This document shows, piece by piece, positions 1 through 10,939 of a stretch of DNA of 64,000 bases. This stretch comes from Tetrastigma voinierianum. Taxonomy: Eukaryota; Streptophyta; Magnoliopsida; Vitales; Vitaceae. Position numbers and translations under genes: made by a program. Each line of letters starts with the position of its first letter. Position 1 is the first letter of the stretch. The notes beneath the pieces are model-generated. The model ran no database searches and was not told the origin of the DNA. It saw only the letters and a list, made by a program, of their open reading frames with translations. The stretch lies in assembly GCA_016808115.1 (NCBI GenBank), contig JAEQBH010000034.1, positions 1 to 64,000 on the forward strand, given 5' to 3'.

Positions 1-325
1 AGCGAAATTTGATTTTGTGTCGTCTTTATTCTGACATTTGTTTTAAATAAATGCGTGTTATAGCGTTTGTGTGTGACCGGACAATCAGCGTAATCGATCA
101 AACAATGATAACAGGTCATATTATGGTCGTCAATATGTAACAGAACTGGAATGATAAGTATTCTATTCACTATAATATTATCGGAATTTATAGAACTGGC
201 AGGTTATTATGTTATTAATCTTGATATTGTTTAATTCTTTATGGTTTATGAGTGCGTCACGATATCTTTATATCAATATATTTCAGATTTAAATCGTAAA
301 ATTATTTCTTTTTAAAAAAAAAAAA
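1..325 (+). repeat. A-tailed interspersed repeat, partial copy (unit 1)
   Basis: This sequence matches 24830-25082 closely, sharing phrases such as 'gataagtattctattcact' and 'gttattaatcttgat'. It ends in a run of A at 314-325. A further diverged relative ends in an A run at 12423-12432, and a head portion lies near 63430-63600. The A tail and dispersed copies suggest a non-LTR retroposon (LINE or SINE), but I recognise no reverse transcriptase. It lies directly before the RALF 3' flank here and at 25 kb, so it also marks the array unit. Confidence 0.5.
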
Positions 326-329
326 GAGT

Positions 330-600
330 AGTCCATTGAACATAAAATGCTAGAACAATCTATACTTTCGATTCAAATGCACATTTATTCAATCCACGAG
401 AACACAACAACTTATATAAAATAGAATTCGAACAACATGAAAGAGAGGGCGATTACACCATACAGGATTGGGAGAAGCAAATAATTAATTTTGTGATCCA
501 ATACATTCTCCCTTCCTAGTTCCTTCTTCCTACAAGGGAATCTGAAGAGTTGGGGAATTTCACGAGGCATACACCAATATTGAACACCAAAATTAAAAAA
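330..600 (-). repeat. 3' flank of RALF-like unit A
   Basis: This block lies downstream of RALF copy A in its transcription direction. It is shared with 25083-25440, 49349-49619 and 52370-52620, and partly with 10540-10680. Shared phrases include 'ccattgaaca', 'aatgcacatttattca' and 'gaagcaaataatta'. It probably contains the old 3' UTR. Its conservation beyond the coding region shows that the copies arose by segmental DNA duplication, not by retrotransposition of an mRNA. Confidence 0.6.
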
Positions 601-727
601 TTAATTGTTTTATATATAAATATCGAGTGTTCGGACCAACTTACGTGCACATCGACTCCACTATTCTCGAGGACATGAAGTTAACAATCAGATAAATATC
701 ACCGTAATGAACTCGAACAGGTGATTA

Positions 728-1098
728 TTAATGTAAGCACTCACGGTTGAGTAAGTAACACTTTGGGTTGCGAGGTTTAAAAGGATCTCCTTTCTGCGTG
801 GAGACCTTTGTATAGCGGGTACCCCTTCCAGTTCTAAGCCCTGTTTGGTACTTTGGGATTCTTGGTCTTAGCGGTCTTAAGCGAAGTTCGTACTCTGCGG
901 CATCCTCCTGTTTATTTGAGAATCCATTGAAACTCATCACTCCCCCGCTATGTCCCCGACCAGTCGCCACTTGTGAGGAGTTGCCCCATGAGCGGAGGTA
1001 CGGCTCTGCGAGATATGTGCATGGAGGAGGAGGAAGATGATCAGAATGAATGCTGGCATTTACCGACAAGAAGGGCCTGCTTCTCACTTCAGTGCCAT
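728..1098 (-). pseudogene. RALF-like cysteine-rich peptide precursor, copy A, frameshifted
   Basis: The nucleotide sequence aligns along its whole length with copy C at 52730-53116. A start ATG at 1096-1098 corresponds to that of copy C, but its frame meets a TGA after four codons. The signal-peptide core and the SEINRRML-like segment are recognisable only by switching frame: the DNA keeps 'aaataaacaggaggatg', but one T is missing just upstream, so the SEINRR reading is lost. The last frame carries KPRNPKC and ends with C-x6-C, like the other copies; the first two mature cysteines are gone. In intact relatives the product would be a secreted peptide released from a prodomain at an RRxL site and sensed at the cell surface. 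With several frame changes this copy cannot make that peptide. Its 3' part is closest to fragment E. Confidence 0.65.
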
Positions 1099-1397
1099 TC
1101 CTCTTGAAGAAGGAAGGGTGTTCTTAGTCGAGTGAGAGAAAAGGAACGGAGAACCCATGAGCCAACTGGCGATGGGTGGGACCTGATATTTTTGTCGGTC
1201 GCGAGGTGATACGAGCGGGTTCGTAGGCCCAGCGCGGAAGATGCGGCTTTAAGTGCGTATCGCGTTAATTAGTTTTAGAGATGAGCAATGAGCGATAAAG
1301 CTACAAATGCAATATACTTGTAACTACATTACTCCAAGCTAAGATATCTCTAATTAAAAATTTATGAAGGTCACAACTAGACCTATATATTTAAAGG

Positions 1398-1550
1398 TAC
1401 GGGACAAATATAATTGTCGGCACAAAAGGACATACTCATTTCACTCTCTTCGGACGACTCCCCCAATTCATCAGCTGAAATTTTTTGTTTTTATTTGTTT
1501 GGTAGGTCACCTATTAAATGTTACCTTTATGATTAGTTGATTAATTAATT
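1398..1550 (-). promoter_or_regulatory. conserved upstream block of the RALF-like units
   Basis: The block starts near 'ggcacaaaaggacatactc', runs through 'ggtaggtcac' and ends near 'tgattagttgatta'. It recurs at 11375-11440, 11695-11860 and 53250-53420, always on the 5' side of a minus-strand RALF-like copy. In unit 2 the first part occurs twice. Conservation and position suggest the ancestral promoter or distal 5' region, but no TATA box could be tied to copy A. No expression inference can be made from sequence alone. Confidence 0.4.
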
Positions 1551-1559
1551 AGTAGAAGA

Positions 1560-2860
1560 ATTGTGTTTTAATGGTAGTTGATGATGTCAACGAGGCTTAA
1601 CTCAGCTTTTAAGGTTTGTGCAATGTATAGGTAAAGGACCAAATTCGAATGAACAGAATACTACAACATTGTAATATCAAGTGGATAGATGTAAAATAAA
1701 AAGATGCATTGTTATTGAGAGCGATTTTTTGAAAACACAGACGCACCGATGTTTACAAAACTTAGTAGGTTTAGTTCGAAAATTTTTAGCTGTCGAGAAG
1801 TCGAGAATAAAGAAAGAAATTTTGTTGTCTTTGGATTTTCGTTTTTCGAAGAAAATGGTTGATCTTCCCGGAATTTGGTTGAAAATAAAAAAGTAAGAAA
1901 ATCGATTTAGTAAAACCGTTTTTTGAAAATGAAGTTAATGAAAACGATGAAAATGTGTTTTAAAATGGGGTCTTATTCCTGTGATCTTGTGTTTCGTGAG
2001 CTTGATGAGAAAAAAATCGAGTGGAAGCGGGGGAAGAAAAGAAAATATGCGTCCGTGTTTCGTTTTATCCCACGTCGACCAAAATCACTGTTTTGATTTA
2101 ATTGAAAACAAAACGCAGCCTTGAAGCAGTTTTAAATTCATATATAAAATGTTGAAAATAGTGAATTCATTTTCTTTGTTTTCAAATTGTTTTGTCGATT
2201 TTCGTCGGCTTAAACGTGTTTTCCTCGTTTTTCGAAAAGTTTGAATAGAGAAAACGAGAGAAAATTTTACCTCTGCTTGTGGTCTTAATATTTTATGAGT
2301 TTGCTGTGTTTTCTATAACAAATCAATCCTTGTTTTTTAAATCAACTGATCAAACCATCCATGTTTTTCAAAGCAATCTCTGTTTTCCTTGTTTTCTTTC
2401 TCCTCCTCGTTTTTTGAGAACAAAAACAAATAAAAAAACAGTTTTCAAAAACTAAAATTGGTGAAAACAATTTATTATCTTGTAATTATAGTAAAAATAA
2501 TAATAATACCCTAAGGACAAGGCAAAAGCTAAACTCACCGAAGCAAAACTTAAAAATGGCTTAAAATTATCCTTTTATATAGCATTGCCCTGAAAGCAAA
2601 TTTTGATTTACCCTCTTTACCAAACTACCTGCAGTTCTGGAATGTCGTGGAAGATTTCTTTTAAGAAAAAAGATAAAGGCTGTATCTCTTAATAACCGTA
2701 GAAAAATATTAAATAAAAACCCAAAAATTTTAATTTTATGATGTTCTCAAAATTCTTCTCATTTTTCTGGATTAATTTTAAATATTGAGTTTTTGAGGGA
2801 GAAACGGCTAACAAAAGAATACATATAGATAAATCCGTCGTAGTCGTTTGGCACTCTTTG
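1560..2860. other. AT-rich spacer with gttttc/gaaaac-rich tract, no gene seen
   Basis: No supported coding region. From about 1725 to 2470 the strand is rich in 'gttttc' and its complement 'gaaaac', for example near 1726, 2055, 2215-2255 and 2385-2470, giving many short inverted repeats. This resembles the ends of some plant MULE or hAT derivatives, but no clear terminal inverted repeats or target-site duplication could be placed. The 71-codon open frame at 1681-1896 matches nothing I recognise and sits in this low-complexity context. Confidence 0.3.
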
Positions 2861-2869
2861 GTAGTGGTC

Positions 2870-3140
2870 TTCAAAAGCTTGAAGCCGAGGCCGGCTGGCG
2901 ACTTGGCGATGGAGCCTGGCCGTGTCCCGGAGAGGCGGCTGGCCCGAGCCAGTTAAAGCCCGGCCGAGGCGCGGCCTTCATTGGGCCGGCAGGTGGGTTG
3001 GCCGATCGTGGGCAGGCCGAAGCCGTCGAGGGCCGCTAGAGGCCAGCCACTCTGCTTGGATTGAAGCTCTTCCAGAGACCCATGGGAGGCGGTCTGGCGG
3101 GTCTATGGAGGCACGCCGGCCCGCTCAAAGCCATTGCAAG
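2870..3140. other. GC-rich island of unknown origin
   Basis: About 270 bp of strongly GC-rich sequence, with many 'ggccgg', 'ggcgg' and 'gccgag' words, interrupts an AT-rich background on both sides. Overlapping open frames of 63 and 73 codons exist but are Gly/Ala/Arg/Pro-rich with no recognised motif, as expected from composition alone. It may be a captured exon or a foreign fragment, perhaps linked to the starch synthase fragment about 0.8 kb away. Function unknown. Confidence 0.35.
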
Positions 3141-3149
3141 TAACCCTCC

Positions 3150-3905
3150 AACGTAAGTTTTTATTTAAATTGTGTTGAGTTAAATAAAGTAAAGGAATTA
3201 AAAACGATTAAATAAAAATCGTAATTTAAAATTTTATTAATCGAATATAATTACGTTTAGAAATGTATGAAAGTTTACATCGTTACAAAACAGAGTACAT
3301 CTGACTAGGTTGGCGCTTACTTATTTGTGATCGTTTATCTTTTGTGTGAAAATAAAAATACGATATGCGATTTCGATAAAATATTTTGTCATTATTTTAA
3401 ATTGACGGAATATCTTTGATCCGTTTCATATGCTGATATTTTTAAATTGTAGCGATATTGATTGAGAACACCGAGCGTGATCGTGCGATCCCATTGTGCG
3501 CTGACTCAAATCTTAAACATCTCTTGTTTCGATTAACCAGGATTGATCCCATCCTCTTTTCTTGCTTAAATGTCATATATTTAAGCGGCTTAGATGCATT
3601 GTGCTATGAGCCTTTGATTAATACATCACGATACAATAATAAACCAATGGGATATTTAATTTGTTGTTTTTCCACAATTCTAAAATAAAAATCTTGCATT
3701 ATCTTGAATAAATTGTTTTTATACTGTTGAGATATCTATCTTATGTCTGTTGTATTATTTGGAGAAGCTAGTTGTTACATTTTTCTAACGAAACATTTAA
3801 AGGGTTTTATAAAAAAGATGAGGAGTTTATTATGGATGATGATTTACGTCAGTAATATTATAACCATATTTTTCTTTATAAATATTATATAAAATATATA
3901 ATAAC
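3150..3905. other. AT-rich spacer, nothing recognised
   Basis: Sequence between the GC-rich island and the starch synthase fragment. A 76-codon open frame at 3458-3688 has no recognised motif. The segment may hold intron or flanking sequence that travelled with the captured starch synthase exons. Confidence 0.3.
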
Positions 3906-3913
3906 GAATTTAC

Positions 3914-4338
3914 TTCATTATTCTGTTCTTCACCAGCTTCTGTTCCTTGACTAAGTTCATCAGTCTGCTCTTCATCAGTTTCAAGCATCTTCTTCCCGGT
4001 GCCAACATATTTTCTAGAAGTGGGAATGCTTGGATCCTTATTCTCTTCAGTAGTTCTTTGATCCGTCCTCTGTGTGCTTGTTCCCAAAGGTGTCCTCGGC
4101 ATAAATCCCCTCGGACCAGAACCCTTAGGCCCTGACATTGACTCTCTTCTCTGTCTTCTCCTTGAAAAATCTACCAAATAGATTTTAAACAAAAAAAAAA
4201 AAAAAAAAAGAATTCAGAAAAAATAAGCAAAAATTCAACCTTAAACCAAAGCAGGAGGACAATCACCATTGACTTACTAGAGCTCGCACCGATCCTATAT
4301 GAAACCCCACTTAATGGGAACTCTCTGCGCCATGAATG
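3914..4338 (-). pseudogene. starch synthase III N-terminal fragment, two exons
   Basis: Two exon-like blocks lie on the minus strand. The first, 4278-4338, follows an acceptor reading ttgttgcag and ends at a gtaagt donor; it encodes about 20 residues including HSWRREFPLSG. The second, 3914-4170, follows a T-rich tract ending in tttggtag, and a gtaaat donor lies at its end. The exon junction keeps the reading frame and yields NFSRRRQRR, then SGPKGSGPRGF and a charged, low-complexity tail. The order FSR-basic-SGPK-SGPRGF matches the region after the transit peptide of plant soluble starch synthase III, a plastid enzyme that elongates starch glucan chains. The starch-binding and glycosyltransferase domains are absent. 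The intron is kept, so this is a DNA-level copy, probably carried by a transposon or segmental duplication. Identification rests on remembered family sequence. Confidence 0.6.
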
Positions 4339-4484
4339 CTGCAACAAATGCAAAACAGAAAATTCAATAGGATATCCAGCAAAATGTAATATAATTTTCA
4401 ATTAAAAATAACAATATATAAGTGAAAATCTGATTGTACAGTGAATCAACCAGATGAAGGATACCCAGATAGAACCAGTAAGGA

Positions 4485-4620
4485 GAGGAGAGGAGAAAGG
4501 GGGGCCCGCCACTCTGGGCCCTCCACTCTGGGCCCGTCCGGCCTGTCCCGTATAAAGCGCGTGGACGGCGCGGGCGCATAAAAAAATTAATTTTGGCGTC
4601 AGTAGTTGGTGATCAGTGAA
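4485..4620. other. GC-rich tract with 13 bp direct repeat
   Basis: A short GC-rich stretch holds 'ccactctgggccc' twice in tandem (about 4509-4535) and a TATA-like 'cccgtataaagcgcg'. It lies about 150 bp 5' of the starch synthase fragment on the minus strand. It could be more captured sequence or part of a carrier element. No terminal repeats were found. Confidence 0.25.
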
Positions 4621-4669
4621 ACATGTGCTGGCTTGGCCCCATGTTTGTTGATACGGCCTTCGCTAACAG

Positions 4670-4873
4670 AAGCCGTTGGAACCCCTCTTGTTGGCAAGAA
4701 AGTAATTATTATTATTATTGTATTTTGAGGCAAAAGCAAAGCAATTATTAATTCATTGGGTTAAACTTTATGTTCTAAGGAAATATAATTTTACTTCCCC
4801 TGAATCCTTTTTTATAATTTTAGTTTGACAGTGAACTCATCAACAAGTGATTCCATCCATAGGTTCTTAAAAG
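4670..4873. repeat. array spacer block ('TTTGGCAAAG' block)
   Basis: The block running from 'gttggcaagaaagtaatta' through 'attcattgggttaaact' to 'ttcttaaaag' is shared with about 13510-13600 and 63090-63210. It is one of the ordered landmarks that define the duplicated unit. No coding content seen. Confidence 0.45.
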
Positions 4874-5734
4874 CCATGTTTTTAGTTTCTACAAGTCAAA
4901 TGTTGGAAGTTTTCAAATTTTAAATTTGGCTTATTATTTTTTGCTCTGATTTTATTACCTTCAATTAAAATCTTTCTTTAGTCAACATTCATGCAGAAAA
5001 TAAAGAGTAATAGAGTAATTCTTTTCATTTATTTTTTTTTATGTAACTAATTAAGATATAAAGTTGAAAAGGATTTGTGAAATGTCAATTTGATATGAGT
5101 TTCAATAAGGTTAAAGATTTACCTATAGAAAAAAAATTAACAAAATTTTAATCTAGTAAACATACTAGGGTTTAGGAAATTTTGAATTTATAAATATAAT
5201 AGTGTGCATTAAGTTTGAATTTTACATTTCTTTCAGAACAATTTTGAACTTCATTAAATTTGGATTCAACTTGATTTAGAGTGCCAAATTCAAGGTAAAC
5301 ATACATTTAGTCTCTATATGGAACTCGGATTAAAGTATTAGGGAAAAAAAAATTGTATGGAAAATGATTTTGTGTTTTGATTGTCTGATGGAAAATATAA
5401 AAGAAAATTAGATATAATCAAAAATTTATAAAATTTTACATATTTTAAGATTCTTAGTCCTTTATATAATAAAGATAAGCAAAATAAAATGAGTTGAATA
5501 AGCATTATAACATTAATTTATTATGTTAGATCCCCATTTTTATTTTCCTTCAACTTTTCATCTCTATTTCCTAAATTTTTGTTCCTTTCACTTTTTCTCC
5601 CACGTTTTCTCTTTATCAATCCAAGATTGACAAAACTTTTGGATTGATAATGAAATGATTTGAGTTTATTAACACTTTGAGATTGATAACCACAAAATTT
5701 GAGTTGATTATAACCAAAGAACAAAAAATTGTTA

Positions 5735-6350
5735 AGATCGGCCGATATCGATACGATATTGCGAAACAATAGTCGATTGGTCTAAAAATCGGTATAATAT
5801 CTGAAAAATCGCTGATATTTCGACGAAATATCGAAAAATGTCTATATTTCGTTGAAATATCGAAAGTGTACCTCATGCGCACGTGAGCTGGAATTTCCAA
5901 CAAAATATCGGTAAATATTAGAGATTATTTACAAACTCACTATAAATCTTTTAATCGTCGATTTAATCTGGCTTCGTAAATAAGCATCAAATTTCAGTTA
6001 TTTCTTGAATTATTTTTAACCTTGATTTATCTGATATTTTTTAAAGATCTTGGTTTTGAATATTGTTTTACTGACGAAGATGGGATCACTTATTGAATAA
6101 TGTAATTGAGTCGCGTAGGTCTTTATTTTAGTTTTAAAAACTATTGTAATGTAATTTAGATAAATTATAATGAATATCGTTTTCAACAGTGTATATTTGT
6201 TTATTTATGTTTTTTATGATTTATAAGTATTTGTGAATTTGAAAATATTTTTGTTAATTTTAAAAGCACTGCGATATTTTGTCAAAATATCCGCGTGTAC
6301 ACGATATGTCGTAAATCCCATCAAATATAATCATGGTGCAGATATTTTGA
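5735..6350. repeat. palindrome-rich element with CGATATTTCG/CGAAATATCG motifs
   Basis: The segment is dense in gatatcg-type words. A 9 bp arm at 5814-5822 and its complement at 5824-5832 flank a single A. The second copy at 44450-45130 has 10 bp arms (44571-44580 and 44582-44591) plus extra copies of 'atatcgg'. Diverged 3' halves recur at 48240-48480 and 50615-50850. Dispersal and palindromes suggest a MITE-like element, but the ends and target-site duplication are not resolved. Confidence 0.4.
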
Positions 6351-6483
6351 TCATAATTATAACACTTTGGATTAATCTTGACATAATTTGAGTTGATTAT
6401 CGCATGACGGTAAAACTTTTAGAAAACGCTAATATGTATATTTGTATTTTAGATCATTTTAAATAAAATAAAAAAAGTTGTTT

Positions 6484-6640
6484 ATATGTCTAACTCAATT
6501 GATAGAGTGTTCAAAGTTTAAAAAGACATGATATTCAAGGAAGGGGGGGTTCCTAGGTTCGAGTCCTGGTATAGAACTTTAATACAGTGTAATAAAGTGT
6601 TTAATTGTTAATAAAAAATAAAAAAAAGGTTTTGAAAAGT
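6484..6640 (+). mobile_element. SINE-like, tRNA-derived sequence
   Basis: An A-box-like 'taactcaattgatagagtg' at 6491-6509 is followed by a perfect B-box word 'ggttcgagtcc' at 6556-6566. A 3' region then ends in an A-rich tail around 6610-6627. The box spacing is longer than in a real tRNA and no cloverleaf can be closed, so this is not a tRNA gene. The paralogue at 45248-45395 belongs to the duplicated LTR-like block and has mutated both boxes. Confidence 0.5.
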
Positions 6641-7587
6641 AAAAAAATTTCCCTTATTAGAATCTATGATTTGTTACAATTTGGAAAACTATTCGCAACG
6701 GGATTCTAGGGGTTTTCAATAGTAAAAGGATTTGTTTGGATTACACCATAATTGCTATCTCCAAAGCTTATTCTATAGTTTATAAACTTTTAAATATTTA
6801 TTTTCAAAGTATTTTTCTGATTTCAATAAAAAGTAAAAAATTTCACATTAAAACTCTAACGAGGATTTTGAAGGATTTACCGAAGAGTTTTATATAGATT
6901 GGAGAAATGAGTACAACTATTGATGGTGTAAGTTGTTAGATGAATTTTCCATATCATGCTTGTGTTGATTTATATTGATTAATTATTCTTTGAGGACAAA
7001 AAACCAAAAGTTGGTGATCAAGTGGTAGTTAAAGATTAATTAAAAAATTAAGAGGGTGGTTGGTAAGTCAACTCATCAAGATAACATGAGTTAATAATTT
7101 AATTTAAATCATTAAATAAATTGCATATATTTGATAAAATAATTTAATACCATATTTATAAATATAACTCTAAATATTAACCTATTTATAATCCTAATCA
7201 TTTTTTCTGTTTAATTTATCCACATTGATAGTCTGTTTACAACTATAATTTCTACCCATAACTCATGTTTTATATTAAACTTATCTTAATTTGTTAGTAC
7301 TACAATACTTTAAAATATGGATATTTAGCAAATAAATTTATTGTTTAAGATTAATGAAAATAAATATTAGTTTTTTTAAAGGAGTTTTTATTTTTGGACT
7401 TTGATTGATCGGTTGACACACTTTGCTGAGATTTGGTTTTTATAATCGGCTACAAGTGTTCTTTACGCAGTATCCCATGTCTGCGCTCGCTCAAGCTTTT
7501 AGCAAGACCAAGTTTGCGTAAATTAGAGTTCGGACGACAAAGTTATGGACTCAAAAAGGGAAGAGAAATTTCAGAGGAGCAACCCAC

Positions 7588-7715
7588 GCTATAGAGTGAG
7601 TTTTTCACGTTGTAGCATGATTTTTCATGCTACAACGTGAATATGCTCATAAGGTATCAATAGATTGTCATTTTTTGCCATACCGCAGCGTTAGAGCGGC
7701 CACGCTACAGCGTGG
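7588..7715. repeat. cluster of 14 bp palindromes with a 17 bp perfect hairpin
   Basis: Four related palindromic words of the type CACGCTATAGCGTG occur within about 130 bp. The second and third form a perfect hairpin with 17 bp arms around a tttt loop ('ttcacgttgtagcatga' and its complement). The paralogous cluster at 46368-46490 has the same four positions, but there the second and third words are each nearly self-palindromic and do not pair with each other. Confidence 0.65.
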
Positions 7716-8690
7716 ATATTAGGGCCCAAAGTAGCTGAAGCCCATTTTCACATGCTCTCTTTGGTTTTGGCTTCAATAAAGGAACGAAATTAGGGCATTT
7801 TGAGGGGAGTTTTTAGGGGACTTCGGGGGAGGCTCTCTAGTCAAGGGTCCTTTGGGTGAAAACCTTGCCAGATAAGATCTTTTGGGGGAAAAGCGTGAAG
7901 AAGAAGGAGTTGAAGAAAATGAGATGGGGCTTTTACTCAAAATCGTTTATTCTCATCATCTTTCTTTTGATGGTTTTCTTTCACTTAGAGATGTTTTAGT
8001 TTACTTTCTTAGGGTTTATATATAGCCAAGACTTGAATGTATATATGAATTCTCTTAATTTATATTGATTGATGTATTATTTTCCACATTTTTTGTTGAT
8101 GTTCGTTTAATTTTAATCTTTTGTAGGTATTTGATCAATATTTGCGTGATTTGTGGCTTGATTTGGGGCGAGAAGTGATTATTAAAGCGGTATGAATGAT
8201 TCTGGTAATTATCGAGCCAGAGATAGAGATATAAATGAGATTGGAAATTATTGGTATTAGGATTCTTGATTTTATTGCGTTTTTCTGGTTTTGGGGTTGA
8301 GTAGAAGTCTGAGAAAATCTGCGTCGTAAGCGATCTTGTGTGGATGCTTGAGGGTCGCATATACGGTGAGTGAAATTGCCATCTTCATATGAAAATATAT
8401 AATAACTGATTGATTGGGTTAGGAGGTTCATATATGATTGTTTAGGTGAAATCTATGTCCTAAGGCTTTTTAGTCTTTATTGAATCGTTGTAATTTAGGA
8501 TTTGCATGCTAGTTTAGTGCAATTTGAATATTTTACAGATTTTTTGCCATCTAAATAAGTACCAGGTGGCCAAAGTCGATCTTAGTCTTGAGTCTCAGTG
8601 GGACGTCTTTGTGGTTCGTTTTATTCTTGAGCGTAATCTCGACACGGCGTATAGTAACGCATTTTATATAAGCGCATTTTGAGCTTATCA

Positions 8691-8840
8691 GTAGCCTCTT
8701 GTTCTTGTATGTATCAATAACATATAAGGATCCATTATGTGGCTCTAGCCTAACTAGAGGTTCTCGTCAAAGGAGGTGGTGGTTGCACGACATGTCTCAT
8801 AATAATGGCTTTCATTCTCAAGTCGTTTTTGCATGCCTTC
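8691..8840 (-). pseudogene. gypsy aspartic protease fossil, N-terminal part
   Basis: Reading the minus strand with one stop and one frame change gives a peptide with an FDEDL-like acidic motif followed by L-GL-PHNG and a K-KR segment. This is the start of the protease region of plant Ty3/gypsy polyproteins (a TFTDEDLxLGSKPHNRPL-type motif). The catalytic part that should follow is cut off by the LTR-like block ending at 8690. Parallel copies lie at 14281-14420, 22955-23090, 47475-47620 and 49865-49990. Confidence 0.5.
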
Positions 8841-9059
8841 TTTATTTTTGTGGCATAAATGATTCTTGAGTCAGTTGCTTGGATAAATGCAATTCATTAA
8901 TTTCAGCAGGCACAGGCTTAGAAACATTAGTTTACTTTGTGAGGTCCACCATGTTGTACTCTAATTGTGTTAGTTATCATATCCTAAAGTTGTTAGACAT
9001 ACAGTAACATCATTGAGGTAGAATGATGGTCTGCAATAGCACTTTTCAATTACTTCGAC

Positions 9060-10540
9060 GAACTGAAGATAGTTTTACGCGATCACTGATGAGGGAGAAG
9101 GAAGAAAACTCAGGTCGTTTCTTTGATGATTTTGATGTCTATATATAGACCACCAAAGGGAATGAAACGGAAAGATTTGTCGGTTACGTGTCCAAACGGA
9201 CGAAAGGAATGAATATTCATAAAAGGAATTAAAAAAGGAAATTAAGTCCATAAAATGAATGTTTCAAAATTCAAACCAACCGTTTTATGACTTTAATTCC
9301 ATTCAAACGGATGAAAAATTCAACAGTCACCTCTTTGAAGGAAGTCACCCTTATTTAATTTGAAATTAAGGAATTAAATTTTGAATCCCTAAGATTTAGT
9401 TGCTTAATTCAAATTTTTTATTCTTTAATTTAAGCAACTACTCTTCTTAATTAAGGAAATTTTTCAATAAGATAATAGTTTATTTTATTTCTCCTATGAC
9501 TTCAACAGGAAAGATCAATTTCATTTGTAAGATCGAATTTTGTAATCTCTAGGGCTTAAAACGAGTCTTACAACTTATGAAACAAAAAGACGATTTCAAG
9601 CAAAAAAAGTTTTGGTGGTATTTGTTTTAGAACTTTTCTTAAAAATTTAAATAGATTTAACATATAGCATATTTATTTTTAATTTTTTTATGAAACATTA
9701 ATGAAATTTAAAAAAATTACAATAAGCTTAAAAATATTTAGTTTTTATTAAAAAAAGTCGTATTCGAACAATTTCTATAAAAGGAAGAGATAGCGTCTTC
9801 ATTATCCCAATGTTAAAAAAAGCAACAGTATCTTATCTTTTATTAAGTCTTTATTTAGCAATGAAGTTAGAAAAAGTTTATATTCGACATTAAGTAAAAA
9901 AGCAAACATGACTTTTATCTTTTATATAGGATCCATGCATCGATCCACTTTTCGTATTAAAATGATGTTCGCGGTCTAATTGCATGTATTGTGTCATACA
10001 GGATGAATTTGCAAACAAATAATGTCTTCATGTCATTATTTGCTCTATTGATGCATTGAACATATAAGACATCAATTCAAATTGACCCACGGATGAACAT
10101 TAGACCTAACTTAGTGGTCTTTTTTAAAAAGTACCGTGATTATAAAAATTATTTTATGAAATGTAGCTCTAAAATAATATTTTCAAATCTACCGCACATA
10201 ATACCACATGGATATCCTATCTTCATAATACGTATTATTATAAAATAATGAATTCATGTTTTTCATAATTTGTATTATTATAAAATAATGAATTCGTGTT
10301 TTGAAGAGACTAACATGATGCTATATTAGAAACAATGCAACGTAAAATAAGAAAGTTATATTTTTTAAGACAGTTTTAGTGTAAAATAAGGAAGACGTCG
10401 TTTATTGAAGACATGACTTTTTTTTGTTACATCCAAAATCAACATAAAATTGGAATTATTTTCAAATGATCATATTTGAAAAAATATATCTTTATGGAAA
10501 CGGTGTATTTGTCAAAAATCCATGGACTAACCCGACAATG
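9060..10540. other. array-unit spacer without a gene
   Basis: No coding region supported. Parts recur in other units: 9340-9570 matches 51430-51680 and part of 23800-23960, and the phrase around 9958-9995 ('aaaatgatgtt' followed by 'ggtctaat') recurs at 24147 and 48860. A 40 bp near-perfect tandem duplication sits at about 10222-10299 ('gtattattataaaataatga' twice). This is downstream spacer of the RALF-like array. Confidence 0.4.
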
Positions 10541-10939
10541 ACAAGGGGGCGACCCATTGAACAAAAATTGCCAAGACAGTATACATAATTAGGGGCAACA
10601 CAGTTGAATCACATTTATTCCATCCATTAGAACACAAGATATGAGACAGAACTGAATAACAAGAAAGAAAAAGAGGTTACAGTGAACACACACTTAATCC
10701 TAAGAGGGATAGCTCATGAGTTGGTCCGGCTTTAGGTTTGCTCCTCGATGATCATATTAGTTCAAATCTCCTTATGGTTTTGTCGGGTCGTTGAAAGATT
10801 TATTCTATCAATAACTTCAGGAGGACCGGTGGGATTCATTGAGGAGCAAGTGAGCTGGCCCTAACACTCACGATTAAAAATTAAAAATAAATTAATAAAT
10901 AAATATGTAAAATGAGAGATGAGCTGAGATGACTTCCAT

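Larger units (their letters stand above)
4874..8690. mobile_element. 3.8 kb LTR-like block, copy 1
   Basis: This block aligns from end to end with 43658-47474, and both are 3,817 bp long by my boundaries. The right end is LTR-like: a 'cagtgggacg' phrase is followed by sequence ending in gagcttatca, and the interrupted target (minus-strand gypsy protease fossil) resumes immediately. The same fossil without the block is present at 13990-14420 and 22650-23090, which supports insertion. The left boundary is only where the two copies diverge, so it may not be the true end. It contains a palindrome-rich insert (5735-6350), a SINE-like sequence (6484-6640) and a hairpin cluster (7588-7715). I infer a solo LTR or truncated Athila/Tat-type gypsy piece. 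No gag-pol was found. Confidence 0.5.

Noticed and set aside
1681..1896. A 71-codon frame with basic composition as a small protein gene
   Set aside because: It lies in a low-complexity gttttc/gaaaac region, with no homologous frame elsewhere and no promoter or domain signal.
6484..6575. A tRNA gene, because of a perfect B-box word
   Set aside because: A and B boxes are too far apart, acceptor and anticodon stems do not pair, and an A-rich tail follows. It fits a tRNA-derived SINE better.
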